64,000 bases of DNA from Thermoflexus sp. Its GTDB lineage: Bacteria > Chloroflexota > Anaerolineae > Aggregatilineales > Aggregatilineaceae. The stretch lies in contig DYGX01000005.1 of the NCBI GenBank assembly GCA_020724465.1, positions 124,001 through 188,000 on the forward strand, in the 5' to 3' direction. Below the pieces are notes generated by a model, which was not told the origin of the DNA, did not search any database, and saw nothing but the letters and a program-made list of their open reading frames with translations. Positions 57,681 through 64,000 of this stretch are shown piece after piece. The position numbers and the translations under genes were made by a program. Numbering within the stretch: position 1 is the first letter of the stretch; each line of letters starts with the position of its first letter.

Positions 57681-58831
57681 TACCCCTGCCCCGCGATCTG
57701 GAACCGGCTGAGACCATCCGGCACACCGCCCAGCTTCGCGCGCTGGTTGACCGGCTGCGCGGCACGCCCTTGCTGGCGGTCGATACCGAGTCCAACAGCC
57801 TCTATGCCTATTACGAGCAGGTGTGCCTGATCCAGCTTTCCACGCGCGAGCAGGATTACATCGTCGATCCGCTGGCGATCGACGACATGAGTCCGCTGGG
57901 CGAATTGCTGGCCGATCCGGCTACCGAGATCGTCTTCCACGCGGCGGAGTACGACATTATTTCGCTCAAGCGCGATTTTGGCTTTCGCTTCAGCCGCGTG
58001 TTCGACACGATGCTGGCCGCGCGCATTTGCGGCTGGGAGCGGGTTGGCCTGGGCAGCATTCTTGAGGAACAGTTCGGCATCCAGGCGGATAAGAAGTACC
58101 AGCGCGCGAACTGGATGACCCGCCCGCTGCCCCGCGATCAGCTTCTCTACGCGCAGATGGACACGCACTACCTGCCCGCGCTGCGCGACCGGCTGGTGGT
58201 GGAGCTGACCGCCAAGGGGCGTATGGACGAGGCGCGCGAGATCTTCTCGACCCTGCCGGACTTTCCGCCGGCCCAATACGAGTTCGACCCGGACGGCTTC
58301 TGGCGCATCAACGGCGTGCAGAAGATGCGGCGCAGCCAGGTTGCCGTGGTGCGCGAGCTGTATCTGCTGCGCGACGAGCTAGCGCGCCGCCGGAATGTCC
58401 CGCCGTTCAAGATTTTCAGCGATCGGGCGCTGGTCGAACTGGCGCAGCTTGGGCCGCGCCGGGCGGCGGATCTGGATGCGGTGCGCGGCCCGGCCAGAAG
58501 CCAGGTGCGCCGCTACGCCGAGGCGATCGTGCAGGCGGTGGCGCGCGGCCAGGCGGCCCGGCCGCCCCAGCCGCCGCGCCGCACCAACAAGCTGGATATG
58601 ACGGTCCGGGCGCGCTATGATGCGCTGCGAGCCTGGCGCAAGGAGCGCGCCGAAGAGCGCGGCGTCGAGTCCGACGTCATCATGCCGCGCGATACGCTCT
58701 GGGTGCTGGCGCGGCAGGTGCCGCAGCGGGTCGAAGACCTGGACGACATCCCAGGGCTGGGACCCTGGCGGCGGGCGGAATACGGCGTCGAGTTGATCGA
58801 ACTGCTCAAGCGCGTGTCGGAACAGGATTAG
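57677..58831 (+). CDS. rnd: Ribonuclease D-like 3'-5' exonuclease with HRDC domains
   Basis: A DEDDy exonuclease (384 aa): LLAVDTESNSL (Asp 36, Glu 38), VFHAAEYDIISL (Asp), and MDTHYLPALRDRL (Asp, with Tyr four before the last). Two HRDC domains follow (about 210-295 and 320-380, each with RDxLARxR... and LxRRxDLxxIPGLG-like parts). In bacteria RNase D trims tRNA 3' ends. It overlaps CorA by four bases (GTGA). Two HRDC copies match bacterial RNase D. Confidence 0.92.
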   Translation: MIPLPRDLEPAETIRHTAQLRALVDRLRGTPLLAVDTESNSLYAYYEQVCLIQLSTREQDYIVDPLAIDDMSPLGELLADPATEIVFHAAEYDIISLKRDFGFRFSRVFDTMLAARICGWERVGLGSILEEQFGIQADKKYQRANWMTRPLPRDQLLYAQMDTHYLPALRDRLVVELTAKGRMDEAREIFSTLPDFPPAQYEFDPDGFWRINGVQKMRRSQVAVVRELYLLRDELARRRNVPPFKIFSDRALVELAQLGPRRAADLDAVRGPARSQVRRYAEAIVQAVARGQAARPPQPPRRTNKLDMTVRARYDALRAWRKERAEERGVESDVIMPRDTLWVLARQVPQRVEDLDDIPGLGPWRRAEYGVELIELLKRVSEQD

Positions 58832-58884
58832 TCCTGGCGCTGCTGCGGCGGCGCAGGCGTCGTTTCAGACAAAGGACAGCGGAT

Positions 58885-60285
58885 ATGAAGATCACCTTTC
58901 ATGGTGCGGCGCGGACGGTTACCGGATCGCAGCATCTGATCGAGGTCAACGATCACCGCATCCTGCTCGACTGCGGCCTGTATCAGGGCAAGCGCGACGA
59001 GTCGCTCCGCCGCAACCGCAATCTGCCCTTCGATGCGTCGTCGATTGACGTGATGGTGCTCAGCCATGCGCACATTGATCACAGCGGGAACATTCCCACA
59101 CTGGTCAAGAGCGGGTTTCGGGGCGATATTGTCTGCACCTTCGCCACGCGCGATCTGTGCTCGACGATGCTGATGGACAGCGGCTCGATCCACGAGCGCG
59201 ACGCCGAGTTTCTGAACAAGAAGCGGGCGCGCAGCGGCGAGCCATCTATCGAACCGCTGTATACCGTCGAAGACGCGGTGAACAGCCTGGAGTCGTTTGC
59301 CGCGGTGGGCTATCACCGCCAGCGCGAGATCGCGCCGGGCGTCTACGTCACCTTTCTCGACGCGGGGCACATGCTGGGCAGCGCGATCGTGGTGCTGGAC
59401 ATCGAGGATCGGGACGTGGGCCGCGATGTGTGTCTGGTGTTCAGTGGGGACCTGGGGCGCGCCAATATCCCTATCCTGCGCGATCCGGAGTCGGTCGATC
59501 ACGCCGATGTGCTGATCTTGGAGAGCACGTACGGCGATCGCGAGCACGAGCCGTACTTTGACTCGGAGAAGCGGCTGGAGCGCATCGTCAACGACACGTA
59601 TCGCCGGGGCGGGGCGCTGATCATCCCGGCCTTCGCCGTGGGGCGCACGCAGCAGTTGGTCTACACGCTGCACCGGATGATGGTCCGCCGCGATATTCCG
59701 GCGCTGCCCGTGTTCGTGGATAGCCCGCTGGCGATCAACGCTACCGCGGTTTTTCGCCTGCATCCCGAAGCCTACGACTCCGAGATCCGCGCTTTCATGC
59801 TGGCCGAAGGCGACCCGTTCGGGTTCGACTCACTGGTCTACACGCGCTCGGTCGAGCAGAGCAAAGAGTTGAACTTCCGCCGCGACCCGTTCATTGTCAT
59901 CAGCGCCAGCGGGATGGCCGAGACGGGGCGCATCCTGCACCATCTGCGCAACCGCATCGAAGACCCCAGCAACACGATTCTGATCGTGGGATGGCAGGCG
60001 CCGGACACCCTGGGCCGCCGGCTGGTGGAAGGTGTGTCGCCGGTGCGCATCTTCGGAGAGGAATACACCGTGCGGGCGCGGGTCGAGGTGATCAACGGTT
60101 TTTCGGGGCATGCCGACCGCAGCGAGCTGCTGGCCTGGGCGGCGGCTATCAGCAAGCGACCGCGCCACACCTTTCTGGTGCACGGCGAAGAGGCAGCGGC
60201 GCTGGCCCTGGCCGACGGCCTGCGCACGGAAGCGGGCTATGAGGACGTGGCCGTGCCGGAGATGCATCAGTCGGTCACGATCTGA
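58885..60285 (+). CDS. Beta-CASP metallo-beta-lactamase ribonuclease (CPSF-like)
   Basis: A 466-residue protein of the YSH1/CPSF-73-like class: SHAHIDHSG (His 61, His 63, Asp 65, His 66), AGHMLGSAIV, FSGDLGR, LESTYGDREHE, then the beta-CASP domain with IPAFAVGRTQQL, FVDSPLAINATAVFR, ISASGMAETGR and a final GFSGHADRSEL. Its role is likely RNA endo- or exonuclease in RNA processing. AAAGGA eight bases before the ATG. It follows the RNase D gene by 53 bases. A large phased repeat array starts immediately after its stop. Confidence 0.93.
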   Translation: MKITFHGAARTVTGSQHLIEVNDHRILLDCGLYQGKRDESLRRNRNLPFDASSIDVMVLSHAHIDHSGNIPTLVKSGFRGDIVCTFATRDLCSTMLMDSGSIHERDAEFLNKKRARSGEPSIEPLYTVEDAVNSLESFAAVGYHRQREIAPGVYVTFLDAGHMLGSAIVVLDIEDRDVGRDVCLVFSGDLGRANIPILRDPESVDHADVLILESTYGDREHEPYFDSEKRLERIVNDTYRRGGALIIPAFAVGRTQQLVYTLHRMMVRRDIPALPVFVDSPLAINATAVFRLHPEAYDSEIRAFMLAEGDPFGFDSLVYTRSVEQSKELNFRRDPFIVISASGMAETGRILHHLRNRIEDPSNTILIVGWQAPDTLGRRLVEGVSPVRIFGEEYTVRARVEVINGFSGHADRSELLAWAAAISKRPRHTFLVHGEEAAALALADGLRTEAGYEDVAVPEMHQSVTI

Positions 60286-60556
60286 GCGAAAAGCAGCGAA
60301 GAGCAGCCAGGTACAGCAAAAAGCAGCAAAAAGCACAAGAAGCAGCAAGAAGCAGCTAAGAGCAGCGAAAAGCAGCGAAAAGCGGGCGACGCGGCGGTGT
60401 GGTTTTGCTGTCTCTAGCTGTCTCTAGCTGTCTCTAGCTGTCTTTAGCTGTCTTTAGCTGTCTTTAGCTGTTTTTCGCTGTTCTCGGCTGTTCTTGGCTG
60501 TCTTTAGCTGTTTTTGGCTGTTTCTTGCTGTTCTTCGCTGTTTCTTGCTGTAGTTT
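60286..60556. repeat. 10-bp phased inverted repeat array, locus 2
   Basis: The left arm (60286-60383) consists of about ten 10-base units such as AGCAGCGAAA and AGCAGCAAGA. After a 23-base spacer the right arm (60407-60556) has 15 units, all starting GCTG and exactly ten bases long (GCTGTCTCTA three times, GCTGTCTTTA four times, then variants). Right units are the reverse complement of left units, giving a giant imperfect hairpin with A-tracts phased at about one DNA helical turn. It ends 15 bases before the infC promoter. Positions 60302-60328 are identical to 61972-61998 in locus 3. Confidence 0.85.
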
Positions 60557-60570
60557 GCCGCGTTTTTCGG

Positions 60571-60599
60571 TTGACGAAATGGGGCCACTATGCTACACT
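60571..60599 (+). promoter_or_regulatory. Promoter of infC-rpmI-rplT
   Basis: TTGACG (60571-60576), 17-base spacer, TACACT (60594-60599). The transcript would start near 60606, so any infC start must lie downstream of it. Confidence 0.8.
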
Positions 60600-60653
60600 G
60601 ACACCCCAAAGTCAGCGAAAAAAGACGGTGCACAGTCGGAAAGGACAAGGGCC

Positions 60654-61175
60654 ATAAGCACAGGAGAGTACCGGGTCAACGACCGAATTCGCGCCCGCGA
60701 GGTTCGGCTGATCAACGACGAGAACGAGAACGTTGGCATCGTTCCGCTTCAGAAAGCCTTGCAGCTCGCTCAGGAGCGTGATCTCGATCTGGTCGAGGTG
60801 GCGCCCAACGCCAATCCGCCAGTCTGCAAGATCATGGATTTTGGCAAGTTCCAGTACGAGCGTGCCAAGAAGGAGCGCGAGGCCCGCAAGCAGCAGAAGC
60901 AGGTCGAGGTCAAAGAGATCCGGTTACGCCCCAAGACCGACGATCACCACCGTTCGTTTAAGGTGCGCGATGCACGCCGCTGGCTGGAAGACGGGATGAA
61001 GGTCAAGGTGCGCATCCGCTTCCGGGGCCGCGAGATCACCTATCCGGAAATCGCGCGGGATATGTTGAGCGAGGTCGCCGAAGAGTTGAAGGATGTCGCG
61101 ATCGTCGAGCAGGCGCCCAACATGGAAGGCCGCACGATGTTGATGGTGCTGGCTCCTGCCCCGGAGAAGAAGTAG
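60654..61175 (+). CDS. infC: Translation initiation factor IF-3, predicted non-canonical AUA start
   Basis: Binds the 30S subunit and checks initiator tRNA pairing. The protein reads STGEYRVNDRIRAREVRLI at its start, through the linker with YERAKKEREARK, to the C-terminal domain KIRLRPKTDDHH...(EIRLRPKTDDHH) and MKVKVRIRFRGREITYP. No ATG, GTG or TTG exists in frame between the promoter's transcription start (about 60606) and residue 28. ATA at 60654 has AAGG and GGG motifs a few bases upstream and precedes the conserved N-terminus exactly, as AUU/AUC/AUA starts do in other bacterial infC genes, where they mediate autoregulation. rpmI and rplT follow. Confidence 0.9.
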   Translation: MSTGEYRVNDRIRAREVRLINDENENVGIVPLQKALQLAQERDLDLVEVAPNANPPVCKIMDFGKFQYERAKKEREARKQQKQVEVKEIRLRPKTDDHHRSFKVRDARRWLEDGMKVKVRIRFRGREITYPEIARDMLSEVAEELKDVAIVEQAPNMEGRTMLMVLAPAPEKK

Positions 61176-61257
61176 CGGCTGCCGTCTGGCTCACTGGCAA
61201 AGGTTCTTGCGCCGCACCTCGCGTGCGGTGCACATGTGTTTATTAGGGAGTGCGTTC

Positions 61258-61503
61258 GTGGCGAACAAGCAGAAGAAGTACAAGCTGAAGACCTACAAAG
61301 CCGCAGCCAAGCGCTTCCGGGTCACGGGCAGCGGCAAGGTGCTGCGTACCAAGGGCGGCAAGAGCCATCTGCGCCGGCGCAAGTCCAAGCGCACGAAGGC
61401 CCAGTTCGATGTGATGCTGGAAGTCAAGAACAGCCGCGAGGCCAAGCGCATCCGCCGGCTGGCACCCTATCTCGGAAAGTATAAGCAGAATCCGCCGGCC
61501 TAA
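61258..61503 (+). CDS. rpmI: 50S ribosomal protein L35
   Basis: A small basic protein (81 aa) starting ANKQKKYKLKTYKAAAKRFRVTGSGKV, with KSHLRRRKSKRTK as the L35 signature; about fifteen residues longer than usual at the C-terminus (RRLAPYLGKYKQNPPA). GTG start at 61258, seven bases after AGGGAG. The 82-base gap after infC contains a GCCGCAC/GTGCGGT hairpin, possibly part of L20-type leader control. Confidence 0.95.
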   Translation: MANKQKKYKLKTYKAAAKRFRVTGSGKVLRTKGGKSHLRRRKSKRTKAQFDVMLEVKNSREAKRIRRLAPYLGKYKQNPPA

Positions 61504-61546
61504 GTGGCGCGCGCCCGCCGGGCGGATGAGCAGAGGAGCGTAGTCG

Positions 61547-61897
61547 ATGAGCCGTGTCAAGGGGGGCGTGGTCACACGCCGCCGGCATAAGAAAATCCTG
61601 AAGATGACGAAGGGCCAGTGGGGCACCAAGCACCGGCTCTTCCGGCGTGCCAACGAGGCCATGATGAAAAGCCAGTGGTACGCCTACCGCGACCGCCGCA
61701 ACCGCCGGCGCGATCTGCGCCGCCTGTGGATCACGCGCATCAACGCGGCGGCGCGTCTCAGCGGCCTGTCGTACAGCCGTCTGATGCATGGCCTGAAGAC
61801 CGCGAATGTCGAGCTGGACCGCAAGATTCTGGCGGATCTGGCCGTGCGCGACCCGCAGACCTTCGCCTCGATTGTCGAGCTGGCGAAGCAGGCGTAG
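61547..61897 (+). CDS. rplT: 50S ribosomal protein L20
   Basis: RNA-binding assembly protein (116 aa): [41 protein letters not shown] (in parts) then [30 protein letters not shown], the L20 consensus. In many bacteria L20 represses its own operon by binding a leader mimic of its rRNA site. GAGGAG precedes the ATG by nine bases. A rho-independent terminator follows. Confidence 0.97.
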   Translation: MSRVKGGVVTRRRHKKILKMTKGQWGTKHRLFRRANEAMMKSQWYAYRDRRNRRRDLRRLWITRINAAARLSGLSYSRLMHGLKTANVELDRKILADLAVRDPQTFASIVELAKQA

Positions 61898-61927
61898 TGG
61901 CCGCCCGTTCGCAATCTGATCGCAAAG

Positions 61928-61959
61928 ACCGGCGTTCGAACGATCCGCCGGTTTTTTTG
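61928..61959 (+). terminator. Terminator after rplT
   Basis: ACCGGCG (61928-61934) pairs with CGCCGGT (61946-61952), followed by TTTTTTG. Confidence 0.8.
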
Positions 61960-61964
61960 TTCGG

Positions 61965-62165
61965 AGCGAGAAGCAGCCAGGTACAGCAAAAAGCAGCACG
62001 AAGCAGCTAAGGGCAGCGAAAAGCAGCAATATACCGTAGAATAACGGCCGGACGACGCAAATTTCGCTGTCTTTACCTGTCTTTCGCTGTTCTTCGCTGT
62101 TTCTAGCTGCTTCTAGCTGCTTCTAGCTGTTTCTAGCTGCTCTTTGCTGTTCTTTGCTGCTTCCA
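61965..62165. repeat. 10-bp phased inverted repeat array, locus 3
   Basis: The left arm (61965-62030) has about seven 10-base units (AAGCAGCCAG, GTACAGCAAA, AAGCAGCACG, and so on); a 35-base spacer follows; the right arm (62066-62165) has ten units starting GCTG/CCTG and ending CTTTC, TTCTA or similar. It lies between the rplT terminator and the start of the methyltransferase gene, whose ribosome binding site begins right after the last unit. Confidence 0.82.
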
Positions 62166-62176
62166 GGGAGCGTGCC

Positions 62177-62962
62177 ATGGTGGTGATCAGCAGCCCGCAC
62201 AACGAGCGCGTCAAGCTGGTGAAGATGCTTCAGACCCAGGGCAAGGCGCGGCGCAAGCACCGACGGCTGGTGCTGGAAGGCGTGCGCCTGATGCAGGACG
62301 CGCTCGACGCGGGGGCGCGGCCCGACTTCGTGCTGCACGTGCCCGACGCCGACGCGCCCGGCACGCCCGCGTGCGACCTGCTGGAGCGCCTGCGCGCAGA
62401 GGGGGGCCGGGTGCTGGCTGTCACGCCGGAACTGATGGCTACGCTGTCGGACACCGAAACGCCGCAGGGTATCCTCGGCGTGTTTCCCTGGCCGGAGCTG
62501 CCCGTACCCGCCGATCCCGCGCTGGTCGTGGTGGCGGATGGCTGGCGCGACCCCGGCAACCTCGGCACGCTGATCCGGACCGGAGCGGCGGCGGGGGTGG
62601 ACCTGCTGCTGTTGACGCGCGGCACGGTTGACCCGAGCAACCCCAAAGCGATCCGCGGCGCGATGGGCGCGCACTACCGCCTGCCGCTGCGCACGCTCGA
62701 CTGGGACGCCATCGCGCGGACGTACGCCGCGCACCGCTTCTATCTGGCGGACGCCGCCGGCGAGCAGCTTTACACCACGGTCGACTGGCGGCAGCCCTCG
62801 GTGATCGTCGTGGGCGGCGAGGCGCACGGCTTCGCTGCGGCGGCAACAGCGATCCCTCACACCCGCGTGCGTATCCCGATGGTGTCCGGCGCCGAGTCGC
62901 TCAACGCGGCTGTGGCTGCTGCGATTCTGATCTATGCGGCGCGCGCGCATACCTTCGGGTGA
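62177..62962 (+). CDS. SpoU/TrmH-family RNA methyltransferase (RlmB-like)
   Basis: SAM-dependent 2'-O-ribose methyltransferase of the trefoil-knot SPOUT class (261 aa). The N-terminal substrate-binding domain (about 1-95: LEGVRLMQDALDAGA) is followed by the knot: VVADGWRDPGNLGTLIRTGAAAGVDLLLLTRGTVDPSNPKAIRGAMGAHYRLP, VVGGEAHG and PMVSGAESLNAAVAAAILIY. The target, 23S rRNA or tRNA, cannot be told. AGGGAG seven bases before the ATG at 62177. Confidence 0.9.
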   Translation: MVVISSPHNERVKLVKMLQTQGKARRKHRRLVLEGVRLMQDALDAGARPDFVLHVPDADAPGTPACDLLERLRAEGGRVLAVTPELMATLSDTETPQGILGVFPWPELPVPADPALVVVADGWRDPGNLGTLIRTGAAAGVDLLLLTRGTVDPSNPKAIRGAMGAHYRLPLRTLDWDAIARTYAAHRFYLADAAGEQLYTTVDWRQPSVIVVGGEAHGFAAAATAIPHTRVRIPMVSGAESLNAAVAAAILIYAARAHTFG

Positions 62963-63121
62963 GAATTTCGCTCTTTTTCACAAAATTCAGCGGCAGAGCC
63001 GTGTATACTGGAGGCGGACAAGGCGTGCCCTGGTGATGGACACGCCGCGCTCGCGATCCGCGGGTGGGGATGCGCTTGTTGGCGGTGCCGGACAACCGGC
63101 GTATCTGGAGACCGATCAACC

Positions 63122-64000
63122 ATGCCCACCCCTTCCCCATCGCCTGAGGTGGCGCGCGCCGCGGAGCTGCTCAAAGCCCGCCAGCGCAACGCAGCCGGGC
63201 ACCTGCTGAAGTCCTACCTGACTCGCAATCCGCGCGATGCAGACGCCTGGTGGCTGATGTCGCACGTCGTGTCGGATCCGGCGAACGTGCGCACCTGCCT
63301 GGAACGTGTGCTTCGTCTGCGCCCGGACGATGCCCGCGCGCGGGCGCGCCTGGCGCAGCTTGATCCCCTCGACGAGCCAGACGACTCGTTCTTTGTCGTC
63401 AGCCGTCCCATCACCGGCGACGCGGCCCGCACGCCCCCGTTTGTCACTGCGGTGGACGACCTGCCCGCTTCTGCCGAACCGGCCCGCCGCGAGCCGTCGC
63501 GGTTCGATCCCTGGGCGGACCTGGGCGAGTTCGATCCGTTCGCGGGGATCGACACCGGCGAGCAGAACCCCTTCGCGGCACCCCACGCCGGTCAGGCTCC
63601 GGGGACGGGCAGGCAGCCAGACTGGGGTCCGGGGTTGGGCTTTGTCAGCGACGCAGCGGCGGCCGGCGAGGGGATCGTGCCTGGCCGCGTGCACGACTAC
63701 CCTGGCCGGCGCGAGCCGCGCGAGGGTGGAGCGTCCGGCATGCTGGTCGGCATTGTGGTGATCGGCTTCGCGCTGATCGCGCTGGTGGCGGTGCTGGTGG
63801 TGGTGGCCAAGCAGCGCGGCTGGTTTGGCCTGGGCGGCCTGCCGGCGATGCAGACGCTGGATGGCTGGACGTTCACGCTGGAGTTTCCTGAGAAATGGGG
63901 CGGGATCTGCAAGGCGGATCCGCAGGGTTATCCCGTCTGCGGCATCGCCAACGACCCGCGCTTCAATGAGGTCGATTTCTACACCGGGCAGGCGTTCGAT
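63122..64000 (+). CDS. TPR-like/membrane protein, 3'-truncated by the window end
   Basis: The reading frame is open to the last base (293 residues visible). Residues about 1-75 resemble a TPR repeat (EVARAAELLKARQRNAAGHLLKSYLTRNPRDADAWWLMS, seen in parts), followed by an acidic/Pro-rich linker (about 85-200), one membrane helix (about 202-230: MLVGIVVIGFALIALVAVLVVVA) and the start of an exported domain LDGWTFTLEFPEKW. The ATG at 63122 fits its N-terminus; a TATACT box at 63004 is the likely -10. The rest of the gene lies beyond the window. Confidence 0.7.
   Translation, partial: MPTPSPSPEVARAAELLKARQRNAAGHLLKSYLTRNPRDADAWWLMSHVVSDPANVRTCLERVLRLRPDDARARARLAQLDPLDEPDDSFFVVSRPITGDAARTPPFVTAVDDLPASAEPARREPSRFDPWADLGEFDPFAGIDTGEQNPFAAPHAGQAPGTGRQPDWGPGLGFVSDAAAAGEGIVPGRVHDYPGRREPREGGASGMLVGIVVIGFALIALVAVLVVVAKQRGWFGLGGLPAMQTLDGWTFTLEFPEKWGGICKADPQGYPVCGIANDPRFNEVDFYTGQAFD

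Noticed and set aside
60286-60556. CRISPR array
   Set aside because: Units are ten bases with no spacer of unique sequence, the two halves are mutually inverted, and no cas gene is in the window.

Overview
The window looks like a chromosomal segment of a Chloroflexota bacterium, most likely Anaerolineae-like. Supporting signs are the high GC content, many Thr-Pro-rich linkers on lipoproteins and LysM proteins, family-39 membrane glycosyltransferases, tandem membrane-anchored clan GH-A proteins, a T-box on pheS, a Cys-type CcmE and Gram-positive-like sigma-70 promoters. The lineage is an inference. No ribosomal RNA or tRNA gene is present, but a complete tmRNA is.

Layout. 1-9 kb holds envelope and carbohydrate genes: a GH18-like protein, an HD hydrolase, two GH-A proteins, a CPBP protease and a GT39 enzyme. 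9-11 kb holds the RNA 3'-end genes rtcA and RNase Z. 11-15 kb holds a YtxH protein, a second GT39 enzyme and a secreted protein made of three DUF3828-like repeats. 15-21 kb is a T-box-controlled transcript, pheS, an orphan FAD-domain protein, map, pheT. 21-30 kb mixes a CAP/LysM protein, a hydrolase-methyltransferase pair, a degenerate receiver, an ArsR-type regulator, a RodZ-like protein and rplI. 30-35 kb holds xdhC and rtcB, then about 1.3 kb without a convincing gene, ending at an excisionase-like HTH gene and a lipase. 35-39 kb holds TlpA-PPC, HNH, NifX-like, cytochrome c and GNAT genes. 39.8-48.9 kb is a full cytochrome c maturation cluster (ccmE, then ccmF-H-G-I-heme lipoprotein-A-B-C-D), closed by a terminator shared with the tmRNA. 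49.5-60.3 kb holds a lipoprotein, a 2H phosphoesterase, a metallophosphoesterase, an M20 peptidase, a luciferase-like enzyme, an N-acetyltransferase, a zinc protease, CorA, RNase D and a beta-CASP nuclease. 60.6-63 kb is infC-rpmI-rplT and a SpoU methylase. A TPR/membrane protein runs off the right end.

How genes work together. The ccm genes and the neighbouring cytochromes form one module for covalent heme attachment outside the membrane. An unusual number of genes act on RNA ends or decay (rtcA, rnz, rtcB, 2H phosphoesterase, RNase D, beta-CASP nuclease), together with tmRNA and translation genes.

The most unusual structure is non-coding. Three intergenic loci carry 10-bp-phased AGCAGCNAAR units followed by their inverted complement. 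A second family of short elements with imperfect CTAGAG-type inverted ends sits exactly on the stop codons of neighbouring genes. Neither matches a family I can name with confidence.
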